From Arenicola marina (lineage: Eukaryota; Annelida; Polychaeta; Arenicolidae): DNA of 64,000 bases. The notes under the pieces were generated by a model. That model saw nothing but the letters and a program-made list of their open reading frames with translations. It did no database searches and was not told where the DNA came from. Position 1 is the stretch's first letter, and every line of letters begins with the position of its first letter. The stretch is taken from positions 18,904,254-18,968,253 of the forward strand of contig OZ025260.1 of NCBI GenBank assembly GCA_964019135.1, in the 5' to 3' direction. Positions 1 to 11,600 of the stretch are shown piece by piece. The position numbers and the translations under genes were made by a program.

Positions 1-14
1 TAAAGTAAACTATG

Positions 15-1491
15 CTATAATTTGTATCCTTGCACAAATCTATGATAAATTGGTCGGGACGTATGAGGTGAGACTGGTTGAAAGTAACTGTTTAGTGCCT
101 GTGAAATGGAAACCATTCTAAACAGTATACCTCTTGACGTATCCACTTGGAGAGAGTTGGCGGCGAGTGCTACGCGACACACCAGACCTGGAAGGCCGGA
201 CTCTGGCGTGGCCTGTCCGGGCATCGACCTTGTGGGGATCAGGCGTGGCTTGGCCTCGCGCATCGGCCTATTGTCGCGCATTTGTCTATTGTCGCCCATT
301 TGTCTAATGTCGTGCATTTTACTGTTTCCGAGCATTTGTCTATTTTCGATCATCGGCCTATCGTCGCGCATTTGTCTATTGTCATGCATTTGTTTATTTT
401 CGTGCATTTGTCTTCTTTCGTGCATTTGTCTTCTTTCGTGCATTTGTTCTGCGTTTCGTCTATTTTCAAGCATCTGTCTATTTTCTAGCATCTGTCTATT
501 TTCGTGCATCTGTCTATTTTCGAGCATCTGTCTAATCTCGTGTATCTGGGCATTCTGTTGTAGCTGGTTGTTCTCTTGTCGTTGTATAGTCTCGTGCATT
601 TGGTTGTCATGGATCTTGTTGCTATTTTGCATCTGGTTGAACGCTTGTCGCTGCTTGCCCTCACGCATCTGGTAGCTGTCGTGTATTTGGCCGCTGCCAT
701 GTATCTGAATGTTGGCATGAACCTGGTTGTTATCATGCATCTGATTGTTGTTATCATGCATCTGATTATTGTCGTGCATTTGGCTGCTGCCAAGTATCTG
801 AATGTTATCATATATCTGGCTGCTGCCATGTGTCTGGTTGCTTACATCTACCTGGCGGCTGTCATGTATCTGCCTATTGTAGTGTATTTGGCTGCTGCAA
901 GGTATCTGGTTGTTGTCTTGTATCTTGTTGCTGTCGTATACTTGGCTGCTGCAATGTATCTGGTTACTGTCTTGTATCTGGCTGCTCCCATGTATCTGGC
1001 TGTTGTAATGTACTTGGCTGCTGCCATGTATCTGGTTGTTGTCTTGTATATGGCTGCTGCCATGTATCTGACTGTTGTCATGTACTTGGCTGCTGCCATG
1101 TATCTGACTGCTGCCATGTATCTGGTTACTGTCTTGTATCTGGCTGCTGCCATGTATCTGGCTGTTGTCATGTACTTGGCTGCTGCCATGTATCTGACTG
1201 CTGCCAGGTATCTGGTTGCTGTCTTGTATCTGGCTGCTGCCATGTATCTGGCTGTTGTAATTTACTTGGCTGCTGCCATGTATCTGACTGCTGCCATGTA
1301 TCTGGTTACTGTCTTGTATCTGGCTGCTGCCATGTATCTGGCTGTTGTCATGTACTTGGCTGCTGCCATGTATCTGACTGCTGCCATGTATCTGGTTGCT
1401 GTCTTGTATCTGGTTGCTGTCGTGCACTTGGCTGCTCGCGTGTCGTTGACTGCTCTCGCGTAACACCCGCATGCTGGTAATCGCCAACTGA
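15..1491 (-). CDS. Terminal exon: Q/H/N/S-rich hexapeptide repeat protein tail
   Basis: After the acceptor CTTTCCAG the frame continues from the previous exon (AG|T) and stays open for 491 codons to TAG at 15-17. Most of it is an imperfect hexapeptide repeat, QIHGSS / QVHDNS / QIQDSN, arranged as a five-unit, 30-residue (90-bp) higher-order repeat, then degenerating to QMHENR/QMLENR units before a unique C terminus of about 85 aa. The 18-bp unit keeps the frame throughout, unlike the non-coding arrays in this window. Composition is prion-like (Q, N, S, H, few hydrophobics). Function unknown. Confidence 0.6.
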
Positions 1492-4214
1492 CTGGAAAGT
1501 TTCAATATTCAGCAATATAGTAATATAGCACCATAGTATAATGGGGCTTGGTTAACTTTTTACATCACTCGATATTTTCAAGATAATACGAAATAACGTT
1601 TAATATATGGCACATTTTAAACAAATCAAAATGTTCTACCAAAATGTTATCCAGATGTCCGCAAACTCGAACGTTAAATTTCGTTACTCCCACATTGTAC
1701 CACAAGCTTGACAACTCACCTATCTTGCATCCCAGCCTGTTTGAGAAAGTTAAGCCAAGCCTCTGGGTTTGTCTTGAGTGTTTCCCCGATAACTCCAACC
1801 AAGTGGTTGAAATCGTCCGGATTCACCTCAGTGGTTCCCTCATCCGGACCTGAAGCAAAACACACCAGGGGTTTCTTCTGACACTGTTCAGAATACATCT
1901 TCTTTCTTGGAGTCCTGGCCTACCGTATAGACCTTTTTCTACTACATTTATACACGTATTAACGGCTAATTATAGTTAAAGTAGATAAATAATACAGGAA
2001 CAGCTTATACAAGCTGCAAATAGATTCCACGTAGTCATACAGCAATTACTTTATTTCAAGAGGATATCTGTAGATTCAAATTCTTATAATCTCACCCTCA
2101 CCGTTTATGAGCGGTATGTCTCCCACGCAGGGGCAGGGAAGCTCCGTCTCACCAACCACAGCCTCGTTCTGGTGGTGAGTCGTTTCCTCCTGGGACCACG
2201 TGGCGCAGCTAGACCGTTCTACAGACACCGGTGGCGCCCTCTTGAGGCCTCGCTTGGGAAGAACCAGGACGCTGGAGCCGCTGTAACCCGGGGTGGTCGT
2301 CTGGTACCACAGGATGTCGCCGGATGGATCCTCTGTGGTATCCAGGGCAGCATCACCACCACCGTTGTGTGTCGCCGGGGTTACGAAAGGGAGATTGCCG
2401 CAGCCGTGATGGTTACCATGGAAACCGACGTCGCCCGCGGCGCCATCGGTCTGAGTTGGTAGTAAGTTCTGAATCGGTTGGGGAAGAAAGAAACATATCA
2501 TGACGTACACGTTATTGTAAACAATTACACCCAGAATAGTCACCTCGCTGGTGGTTGTGGAGGGTCTGAATAGTGACCTTGCTGGTGGATGTGGAGGGTC
2601 CGAATAGTGACCTCGCTGGTGGATGTGAAGGGGCCGAATAGTCACCCCGCTGGTGGCTGTGGGGGGTTCGAATAGTCACCTCGCTGATGGGAGTAGAGGG
2701 TCTGAATAGTGTCCTCGCTGGTGGGTGCGGAGGATCTGAATAGTGACCTCGCTGGTCGGTGTGAAGGGTTTGAATAGTCACCTCGCTGGTGGGTGTGGAC
2801 GGTCTGAATAGTCACCTCGCTGGTGGGTGTGGAGGGTCTGAATAGTGACCTCGCTGGCGGGTGAGGAGGGTCCGAATAGTGACCTCGCTGGTGGAAGTGG
2901 AGGGTCTGAATAGTCACTTCGCTGGTGGGTGAGGAAGGGCCGAATAGTCACCCCACTGGTGGCTGTGGGGGGTCTGAATAGTGACCTCGCTGGTGAATGT
3001 TGAGGGTCTGAATAGTCACCTCGCTGGTGGGTGAGAAGGGGCCGAATAGTCACCTCGCTGGTGGTTGTGGAGGGTCTGAATAGTGACCTCGCTGGGGGCT
3101 GTGGGGGGTTCGAATAGTCACCTCGCTGGTGGGTGAAGAGGGTCTGAATAGTCAACTCGCTGGTCAGTGTGGAGGGTCCGAATATTCACCTCGCTGGTGG
3201 GTGATAAGCGTCTGAATAGTGACCTCGCTGGTGCGTGTGGAGGGTCTAAATAATGACCTCGCTGGTGGGTGTGGAGGGTCTGAATAGTGACCTCGCTGGT
3301 GGGTTTGGAGGGTTCGAATAGTGACCTCGCTGGTGGATGTCGAGGGTCTGAATAGTCACCTCGCTGGTGGTTGTGGAGGGTCTGAATAGTGACCTCGCTG
3401 GTGGGTGTGGAGGGTCTGAATAGTCACCTCGCTGGTGGGTGTGGAGTGTCTGAATAATGACCTCGCTGGTGAGTGAGGAGGGTCTGAATAGTGACCTAGC
3501 TGGCGGGTGAGGAGGGTCCGAATAGTGACTTTGCTCGCGGGTAGGGAGGGTCCGAATAGTGGCCTGGCTGGTGGGTAGGGAGGGTCCGAATAGTAACCTG
3601 GCTGGGTTTGATATTAGATCTATATAATATTATTATATAAATTATAAGATGATGTAAATGTAATAATGTTTACAATCTAGATCTACCTGACTTTCCAAAC
3701 CACCAGGTTCGCCTGTTTTCGATCGCTTGCCGTGTTGATTTTCGCTTTGCTGTGCTTCAGCCCTGGCTTGCCATGGCGTATACACAGATATGACATGTCG
3801 CCTTCGGTTTTGGGTCGCCTCTCGTGCGCTTCTGACGCCAACATTTCGTCTCATGCGTGCCAACAAGTCTAGTCGATTTCTAGAAAAGTGCTCATTCTGG
3901 AATTCCAGATATTCGGATAACGCCCAACTCGAGTCTGGATCATCTTGCAACCCGGGATTACTCCGGTCAGGAATCCTTCCCCCATTTACCTTCTTGAAGC
4001 CGTACAGATTCAGCTGACGTATGAAACTGCACATGTTGTTGGTCTTGAATAGGGTGTTTGGTGGATCCAGGTACTCTTGCCTGAACTTCTTGTGGTGCAC
4101 GATGATTGTCCGACCATCCTGACTCCATTGGATTGCCCCTGTCTTGCAGGAGTTCATTATGTTCCAGAGTTTCCCTGGAAACTTGTTGAAGGTGTTTGTT
4201 TCCTCCATCGCCAT
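15..4214 (-). CDS. HSF-family (HSFY-like) transcription factor gene with alternative 3' exons
   Basis: Gene-level model on the minus strand. Exon 1 (4214-3687) encodes an HSF DNA-binding domain and ends in phase 0 at CAG|GTAGAT. It can join in phase 0 to exon 2 (2468-2076, stop TGA, AATAAA just beyond), giving 306 aa. It can also join in phase 0 to exon 3 (1919-1720) and then exon 4 (1491-15), giving 734 aa with a long hexapeptide-repeat tail. Exon 2 to exon 3 does not join cleanly: the GGTGAG donors at the end of exon 2 are phase 1 and no exon 3 acceptor fits. The two 3' ends are therefore either alternative terminal exons or two separate genes. Heat-shock-factor domains bind nGAAn DNA elements as nuclear transcription factors; HSFY/HSF5 members are often germline-expressed, which is known of the family and not shown here. 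The HSF call is strong, the gene structure less so. Confidence 0.6.
1720..1919 (-). CDS. Coding exon upstream of the hexapeptide-repeat exon
   Basis: Codes for a globular-looking segment with PLVCFASGPDEG and the hydrophobic-periodic NHLVGVIGETLK...WLNFLKQAG, then a strong donor GATAG|GTGAGT in phase 2 that matches the phase of the next exon. An in-frame ATG lies at 1898; the acceptor at 1920-1921 (GGTAG|GCC) is weak in pyrimidines. It may be an internal exon of the HSFY-like gene or the first coding exon of a separate gene. Family not recognised. Confidence 0.55.
2050..2055 (-). terminator. AATAAA polyadenylation signal, HSFY-like gene
   Basis: AATAAA on the minus strand 20 bp after the TGA stop of the 2076-2468 exon. 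Its position supports that exon being a genuine 3' terminal exon. Confidence 0.5.
2076..2468 (-). CDS. Candidate terminal exon of the HSFY-like gene
   Basis: Opens after a good acceptor (pyrimidine-rich tract ending ATTCAG) and reads in phase 0 from the HSF exon (CAG|AAC). It encodes 130 aa, rich in T, G, P and H, ending GEGEIIRI-stop. No domain is recognised. An AATAAA signal lies 20 bp beyond the stop. Two GGTGAG sequences near the stop could act as donors but only in phase 1. Confidence 0.5.
   Translation of the reverse strand, partial: NLLPTQTDGAAGDVGFHGNHHGCGNLPFVTPATHNGGGDAALDTTEDPSGDILWYQTTTPGYSGSSVLVLPKRGLKRAPPVSVERSSCATWSQEETTHHQNEAVVGETELPCPCVGDIPLINGEGEIIRI
2527..3612. repeat. 34-bp minisatellite filling the HSFY-like intron 1
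   Basis: About 32 imperfect copies of a 34-bp unit (core CACCTCGCTGGTGGGTGTGG followed by AGGGTCTGAATAGT). It fills nearly the whole 1.2 kb intron between the HSF domain exon and the 2076-2468 exon. Reading frames through it are artefacts of the repeat. Confidence 0.9.
3687..4214 (-). CDS. HSF DNA-binding-domain exon (HSFY-like)
   Basis: Starts at ATG 4214 and encodes 176 aa to the donor CAG|GTAGAT. Residues about 10-75 are the winged helix-turn-helix HSF domain: FPGKLWNIM opens helix 1 and the recognition-helix signature FIRQLNLYGFKKV is intact. A later segment, ARMRRNVGVRSA, resembles the basic stretch after the domain in HSFY proteins, which is why HSFY is preferred over HSF1. No HR-A/B leucine-zipper heptads are visible in this exon. 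The whole DBD lies in one exon. The gene is divergent from EIF2B5, with 1.36 kb between the two start codons. Confidence 0.85.
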
Positions 4215-4386
4215 AATTAGCAGGTGCCTTTCTTATGTATATATATAACTACGAAGATGAACCATCACTCCATTTTGACAGACACATAATGCTTTTTCGT
4301 CGAAGTTCTAAAGTTCGAGAATGGTATTTCATTCGGCGGCTCAGTGCACTTTGCTTTTCGAGCGGCAATCGCGCGCGTATCGAGGC

Positions 4387-4394
4387 TGACGTCA
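4387..4394. promoter_or_regulatory. CRE palindrome TGACGTCA upstream of the HSFY-like start
   Basis: A perfect TGACGTCA lies 173 bp upstream of the HSFY-like ATG, in the divergent intergenic region shared with EIF2B5. CREB/CREM/ATF factors bind this site. Its use here is inferred from position only. Confidence 0.3.
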
Positions 4395-4984
4395 CAAATA
4401 CATTTGCCGCTATTTGTTGTAGTCATGGCGACACCTGCAAGTGATATTTCCTTCTTGCGTACTTGGTGTTACCTGTTGCTTAGCAACATTATACACCACA
4501 GAAAAGAAACGAATGAATAGATGACATAAATGGGCTCTTAGCCCCCCCCCACCCCCCACCCCTCCGCGCGTTTAAATATCATAACACGCTCAGGGCTTGT
4601 CTGCGCGACCTTATGGTAGCACTGGCCCCCGGCACTGGTCCTCCGATACGCAACACAGTTTAGCAATGGGGTCTCCTCCCATAGAATTCTCCCCTGGTCA
4701 GTTTACCCTCAGACAATTCAGCTCACGCCCTCCACCCGTTGGCTCAGTTTAGCCCCAAAGAGGCCTGAAATACAAATTCATTCACCCCGCCCCCCCCCCC
4801 CCCTTCCCAACACACGCGCGCACATTGATTATTTTATACCAACTTATCCTCGCACTTCCATCAGTGAGTAAGTACGGAGCTCCGCTAGGGACATTCAAAA
4901 TTAATTACTATCTCGATCGCACGACATAGTATCTCGCTGGCACGACATAGTATCTTGTGCGCACGACATAGCACATGTATATCT

Positions 4985-5425
4985 CCAGCAAACACAACGT
5001 TCGCACAACGTTGGTTTTTGGTTGTAATCATGCATGTCTTCTCATGGTTAACGTTGTTAAAAAATGTGTCGCAAACATTGAACTAACATTTTTTTGCCTA
5101 AATTCCATATAAAATAAAACTTTTGCCGTGTGTAATGACTAATACAAATTGGCGGCGTGTAGCAGTTGTTATAAATACAAAATGGTGAGAAGTCGGGAGC
5201 GGACGTTTTCACAACATCATGAAAACAATATGTAATTAAATGCCTTTGACAGTCATGCTTCTAAACAAGGCACAATGTTAATACTAGACTCAATGTCTGA
5301 CAACGTTATCTGAAAACGTTCGGGCAACGTCAAAAAACCCCATAAATTTGTACGTCGCCACGACGTTGTCGCTACAAAAAAAAAACATTGTGTCAACGTT
5401 GTCATGACGTTAAGCTGTTTGCTGG
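4985..5425. mobile_element. MITE-like element with 10-bp terminal inverted repeats
   Basis: Begins CCAGCAAACA and ends TGTTTGCTGG, exact inverted copies, 441 bp apart. The interior is AT-rich with many AACGTT/CAACGTTG motifs near both ends and has no transposase frame. It sits inside a short tandem repeat whose units resume on the other side, which supports an insertion. No obvious target-site duplication was found. Confidence 0.6.
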
Positions 5426-5571
5426 GTCGTTCGCACAACTTAGTATCTCGTGCTCACGACATAGTATCTCGTTGCGCAAAATTACAATACCTCGACGATA
5501 CTAATTTTTCTACCGCAATGCGGCCAAAATAATTCTCCGGTAGTTCCCATTGATTAAATCTAAAAGTAGCA

Positions 5572-5694
5572 ATGGCTGCTCGAAGGCGACAGAAAGGGGG
5601 AGAAGTTTTTAAACAAGAAGACATCTTGCAGGCTGTTGTCATTGCTGACAGCTTCAATGTTCGATTTGCTCCGATCACCAATGAAAAGCCCAGG
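5572..5694 (+). CDS. EIF2B5: EIF2B5 exon 1
   Basis: 41 codons. Contains the start and the first strand of the nucleotidyltransferase fold ([19 protein letters not shown]). ATG has G at -3 and +4. Donor AGG|GTACTG is moderate. Confidence 0.85.
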
Positions 5695-8600
5695 GTACTG
5701 CAAATCTTTCACTTGCAGGTTTATTTCAATACATTTTATGAAATCATTGCAGGCTGATGCAAACTGGGAGCGATAATACAGGACACAGACGTGATAATTT
5801 TCTGGCCGTTGTCAGCGTATGGCAAGGGTACTCCGTTCGAACCCTCAGTTTATAGCCATGGACTGGTAGTCCTATATGACTGGCCACTGGGTGCGCGCTA
5901 GCCGTTCGCCACATCGCCAATGGCGAAAGCAGAATGCTATATGGTGCAAGATTGGCCCATGCGTGTCGCCACAGTGGAAAAAACAAAAAACGTGATATCG
6001 TGAAACTGATTGCCAGCTAGCCCAGAACCCTAGGCTGTGTGGGCTGAAACCAAAAAAAATGATTCTTCAACCACAGCCATGGATTCATGGCTAATTGCCA
6101 GCGATTGTTGTCTGCAGGGATGTGGCTGTCATCAGACATAAACAATTTCCAAAGCTTCACACATGCCAAATATTTCCAAAGGTGATGCAGTTAAAAATAT
6201 CTAGCAGACCTGAAATATTCAGCTGCTCGATACCTATCCATCCCCAATCCTCCCACCTCATTTCAATATACACCATCCTTAAGCCACTGCTAATCACAAA
6301 AATAAATGTGAATGGCAATGGTTTCTATTTTGTCTGCATTCACAAATCAATTTTGTAGTATTACATTATTGCAACGGCACCAGGATGCATACATTGCTTC
6401 GACATATAGGCAAATCTCATATACCAATGGTGTAATTTTTTTACTGGTGCAACTTATATATGGCTCAATTCTAAATATTTCTTAAAATTGGTAGGTACGG
6501 CTTATACACCAATGCGACTTATACCCCAGAAATTATGGTATATCAAAATTACTGTAATATGACATCATTCTTTACTTTGCTACAAAGAGTAATAAGTAAT
6601 GCTTGCTTAATGTTGCATGATATGAAAAACTTTAAATGATTATGTATCTAGGTAAGATACTTTATAATATATGAGAATTAATTTAGCTATTTTTAGTATA
6701 AATAACTTATTATATTGTAAAGCCACTTTTTATATTAATTAGTTATTAATTATTGGAAGTTATTTAATAAATGTACTGGTAGTATAATTATTCTGTATGG
6801 TCTACATTATCACAATATTATATCAATATTCATAAATCTTTTAATTTCTTTTTGTAAGGCTTTGCTGCCTTTGGCTAACCTTCCACTCCTAGAGTATACA
6901 TTGGATTTCTTGTGTACAGCAGAAATCCAAGATGTCATTGTTTTCTGTGGCATCCATTCCGCACAGATAAAAAAGTACTTAGCGTAAGTAGTTCAGAATT
7001 TTGCCTTTCTGATGTTATAAGATATATTACATGAACATATAATACTATGTACCATACACTCAATATGGATAATTTTCTTCAGGTCATCTGTCAGTATTAT
7101 GTATTTTGGATGCCTGTTCAAATTTTTGAAGAGTTACATATTGTATAAGTATATTATGTTTGATACTTTACTATGTATTAACTCAAAACTTCATGCCTCA
7201 TTTGTGCCTTTAAATAGAACTTTATAACATCAGTTATTAAAAGTATTTTTTAGTGTAATAATATTGGATCCACTGGCCCATATTCATAAGGTGGCATAAG
7301 AGTTTAAATCATTCATTGAATGTGATAATGTAATTTGATGTGATGTCTTGAAATTATTCCTATTTTCAGCTCTTGGAAATGTAATAATGTACCGGTAACT
7401 CGATGTGAAGTCTTAAAATAATTCCTATTTTCAGCTCTCGGAAATGGACAAGTGAATCATGTTCCATGGAGGTGACTGTTATTGTTTCTGAGGACTGTCT
7501 GTCTGTGGGAGATGCCTTGAGAGACATTGATGCCAAGTCCCTTATCAATAATGACTTTGTCTTGGTTAATGGGGACATGGTCTCCAATGTCAAGTTAAAG
7601 CCCATCATTGAAGCACACAAGTTAGTATATTATATGTACAATTGTATATTATTTATGTATGGTAAATATTTATGTAAAACAGGTGTTTTGGGGTATATGA
7701 ACAAGATAATTCTTACAAGTAAGTGAGTCTAAAAATGCATACAAAAGCATATGAATTGCAAGTCAATAAAATATTTGTGCCCAGTTCAACATTAATGCAC
7801 AAGAGGATAAATGTAAGCATGGATCTGGTAAAGCTTTGGTGACAAATCTTTCTTAAGTGAGAATAACCTTTATTTTTACTGTTGCGACTGTTCAGGTTCA
7901 CGTAAAGCATCACATAACCTTATGCCAATACATGTACCAAATTTTAACCTTATGACTAAAACCCATCCTTAACCTTGCTCTGCCCCTATGGATATCCACC
8001 TCTAGTATATGCTACGTACCTTGGCACGACCCGTCGCACCATTAGATATAATAACACAAGTCAATGAATCTCTACTGCTAGCGACTGGCGAGTCTTAAAG
8101 CAATATACTTACATGCGCCATCTTAGATTTTTTACACTTTAGAATCAAGACTAAATATATCTCAAAAATTATGATGCATATGTTTTATATCTCTTTGAGT
8201 CTGTAAAACAAACATTTCAACATAAAACGGCGCGGTCTATTTTTATCGCGCGCGGACGTGATAGCGAGCCGCGGTCGACATCACACAGAAAATACCGAAC
8301 GGCGAACAGGCGCGCAGGGATATAAAGCCGGCCACCAACTTCTGCTCCGGTGACCAAATTGCTTCTCTCCGGATAGCCCGCAGGCTTTCAGGATTTAAAA
8401 TTAAGACAGAATGTACTTATTTGACATGAAGAAGAGGTTGATAATACAACAAATTACGGAATATATTGCTTTAATGAGAGTCTCCTCAAGCAAAGCCAGG
8501 GCGATTTGTTTCTTGTCAGTTCATTCCACTGAAATAAAATAAAGATATTCTTGATTTTGATATCCTGAACGCTAAACTTGTAGAATGATAGGTAAATTAG

Positions 8601-11600
8601 GGTAAAAACTCGTTCTTAATTGGCATGAACCTCTAATTTGGCTATGCAGGGCACGCCGCCTACAGGCGAAGACTCCCATTATGACAATGGTCCACAAGAG
8701 GGCGCCACCGGGCCACGCCACGCGGTGTCAGGAGGACGACGCTGTGCTGGCCATCAGACCGGACAACCAACAGGTCCTCTCCTTCCAGATGGTCGGCACC
8801 CACAAGGCCTTCCATATACCTCTGGTGGGTCTCACGGGGGGTGGATTAACGGCATGTGAATCGGTGGTTCGCGCCCGTCTCTGGCCATGTCTGTGTGGTC
8901 GCCGGATAAAGATTCCATGCCCTTCTTCGCAAAGAGTTAGGGGTTACCCAAGGGGGCATGGCTCCACTCTTCCCTTCCTTCTCCCATTGACGCGATATGA
9001 CCAAAAGTAGTTAAAGTTTTCAGTGGTTGTACTGTGGAACTTACACAACGATCCAAAAGATACAAACCCAACATGACATATTTGGTAATTAAAAACTTTA
9101 TATATGGGTTTCGAGTTTCTAAAGGGTTTTATATCTAAACCTGTAATTTGTTAAAGAATCATCATTTGATAGCCTTGAGTTAACTGACCACTTTACCTCT
9201 GACAGGAAGTATTCGAGGAGAACAAGAACTTCCAGTTACGATACGACTTGCTGGACACTCATATCAGCATCTGCTCTCCGCACGTGCCCTCCCTGTTCAC
9301 TGACAACTTCGACTACTCCACGAGGGACGACTTTGTGCGCGGGATACTAGTCAACGAGGAGGTGGGTGGCTAGTAATATCCCCCCCCCCTGATTTTTGTT
9401 ATCATTATCATTTTTTTAACATGGCAATGGATTAGTAAGTTCCTTCATGCAGTAATAGAAATACTTGCTTTTCGATGCGTAAAAGGTCCTATTGTTAAAA
9501 ACCCTTTGTGGAGCATCTCATGTTGGAAAGATGTCAGATGTAAAGTGCGCTTTCTTTTGTTCTACGTCATTGAAGTTGCTGTTTTGTGTATGTTAACGTG
9601 AAGCTAGACATGATGACAGATTCAAACGAACGATTTAAGTTTTTGCTTTTGAAAGTGCAGTGTATAAGCACCTTAAGTAGGTAAGAACACAAATAATTTG
9701 TCCGGCGATGATTTGTTCTTGTTATTTTGTAGATTTTGGGTAATACGATCCACGTACATATCTTGGAAGACGAGTATGCTGCGCGCGTCTCTAACCTCCA
9801 CATGTACGACGCTGTCAGGTGGGTAGCCATCCATATCTACCGCCTGGCTGGAAAATTTAATATTCCTAAGTCAGCTAGATGACTTGTTTTCAACCCGTCA
9901 GTTGCAGAGTTTCTCCCTTTCATACGCTAGATACCATATCATATTTGTCCTAGTTGTAAACTTAGGACAGTTACCAGTAATAATTCATTTCACACAATGG
10001 ACCCAATCGGGTCAAGAAACTTGATTAATGAGGTAAATTATATATGATTAGAAAACAAACTTGATTTCTTGCCTTCGTTCGAAACTTGGTATGTTATGAT
10101 GTCATATGTTATCTTTACGGTTTGGTGACAAATTTGCGTTACTCTTTGGAAAATATTCTGTCCCTGAAACCCGTCTGGTCGTATCCACTGACATGGAATT
10201 AGTTGTGATTTAGTGACTTGTCTCTTCCTGCAGCAAAGATGTGTTGAATCGCTGGAGCTACCCAATGGTACCGGATAGCAACATCACCAGTCTACCCGAC
10301 GACCAGTACAGCTTGCGGAGACATAACGTATACCTTCACAAAGACGTGACCCTGGCAAGGTTGGTCCTCGATCCGTCTGCCTCTGTTATGTCGCCTGGGC
10401 TTAGATTTGGCGGGAAAAGCTCGGAAAGCAGCTTTAATAATTAATAATTAAACACATTTTATATTGTTCCGTGGGTCCCGCTATACTCACTTATCAGAGA
10501 ACAAGTGCAAAGTTACCTACAGCTAGTATACTTCGTATCGACTTACCCTTGGTAACCTCTCCAGCCAAATGTTCATTTCTGCTTTGCCCACACAGCAGAT
10601 CACTAAAGAAATGGATGCTTGTATAAAGTGTGCATTTGCCTGACGACGATTTTAATATGTAGAAAGAGACTAATTAATTACCTATGGATGCTCGCAAGCC
10701 ATGGACACTTGTCAGGACAATACTGGGTCACATTTGTATGTTTTTATTTGTTTTTTTCAGGGGCTGCATCCTGCAGCATAATGTGCAGATTGGACAGGGG
10801 AGCTCTGTGGGCAGCAATGCCTTCATCACGGACTCGGTCATTGGCAAGAACTGCAAGATAGGTAAGCATTGGTTTAAATAAATGATATTTGACTTTTACT
10901 TTTTTTACTTTTGCATTCATCGCTGTCCTCTTGATCAGATACGGGAATGTCTTGTTCGTAAGAACATATGGTGCCTGGATGGTATCTGGTGTTTGGTGTA
11001 GAAAATTGGATCTCGCCACTCTTTATGGTCTGAAAATGACGTCGTTATGTACGACGTCAGTTTCAATGAAGAAATAAGAAATTGTTCATCATACCGCGCT
11101 CCGAAAATGACGTCATCTTGGTTACGTCATAATAACCAGTGCCGTAAATAACGACGTCGTTTTCGGAACGTAACAAGTGTAGAGATCCTGTGGCCGTAGA
11201 TTAGCTTGACCAGTTGAGCATGTTCAGCTGTTCAAAAGCTTCTCATTTGGACATTTTATGCTTCCACTGACCTTCGATTCTGTCGGGTATGAAGTTTTTT
11301 ATGGTGTGACGACTTACCCAGTCTTTATCTTAAAGACAAACGGTTTTGTATGAATCTCCCTGGCAGGTCACAATGTCCGAATAGAAGGTGCCTATCTGTG
11401 GGATGACGTCACAGTAGATGACGACAGCAGGCTCAAAAAGTGTATCCTTGACGACGGAGTACACGTGAAGAAGAAGGTCACGGTAGAGCCCGGATGTGTC
11501 CTAGCAACCGAAGTATGTTTCCAGTCGCATTGTGTTTTGTATAGAGATAAATGGATTTTGATAACAGTAATTTCTTGTAATTTGTAAAAACAATCTATTA

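Larger units (their letters stand above)
4215..5571. other. Divergent intergenic region between HSFY-like gene and EIF2B5
   Basis: Holds the CRE at 4387, C-homopolymer runs near 4544 and 4790, a tandem repeat of about 22 bp (CACGACATAGTATCTCG core) at about 4917-4984 and 5427-5476, and a MITE-like insertion at 4985-5425 that splits this repeat. Promoters for both genes should lie here; no clear TATA box was assigned. Confidence 0.5.

Noticed and set aside
106..1480. Plus-strand and alternative-frame ORFs over the left repeat
   Set aside because: Shadows of the minus-strand hexapeptide exon. Only that frame joins by phase to an upstream exon and ends in a unique non-repeat tail.
2512..3155. 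Histidine/proline-rich ORFs on the minus strand
   Set aside because: They run through the 34-bp intronic minisatellite and change frame with each unit.
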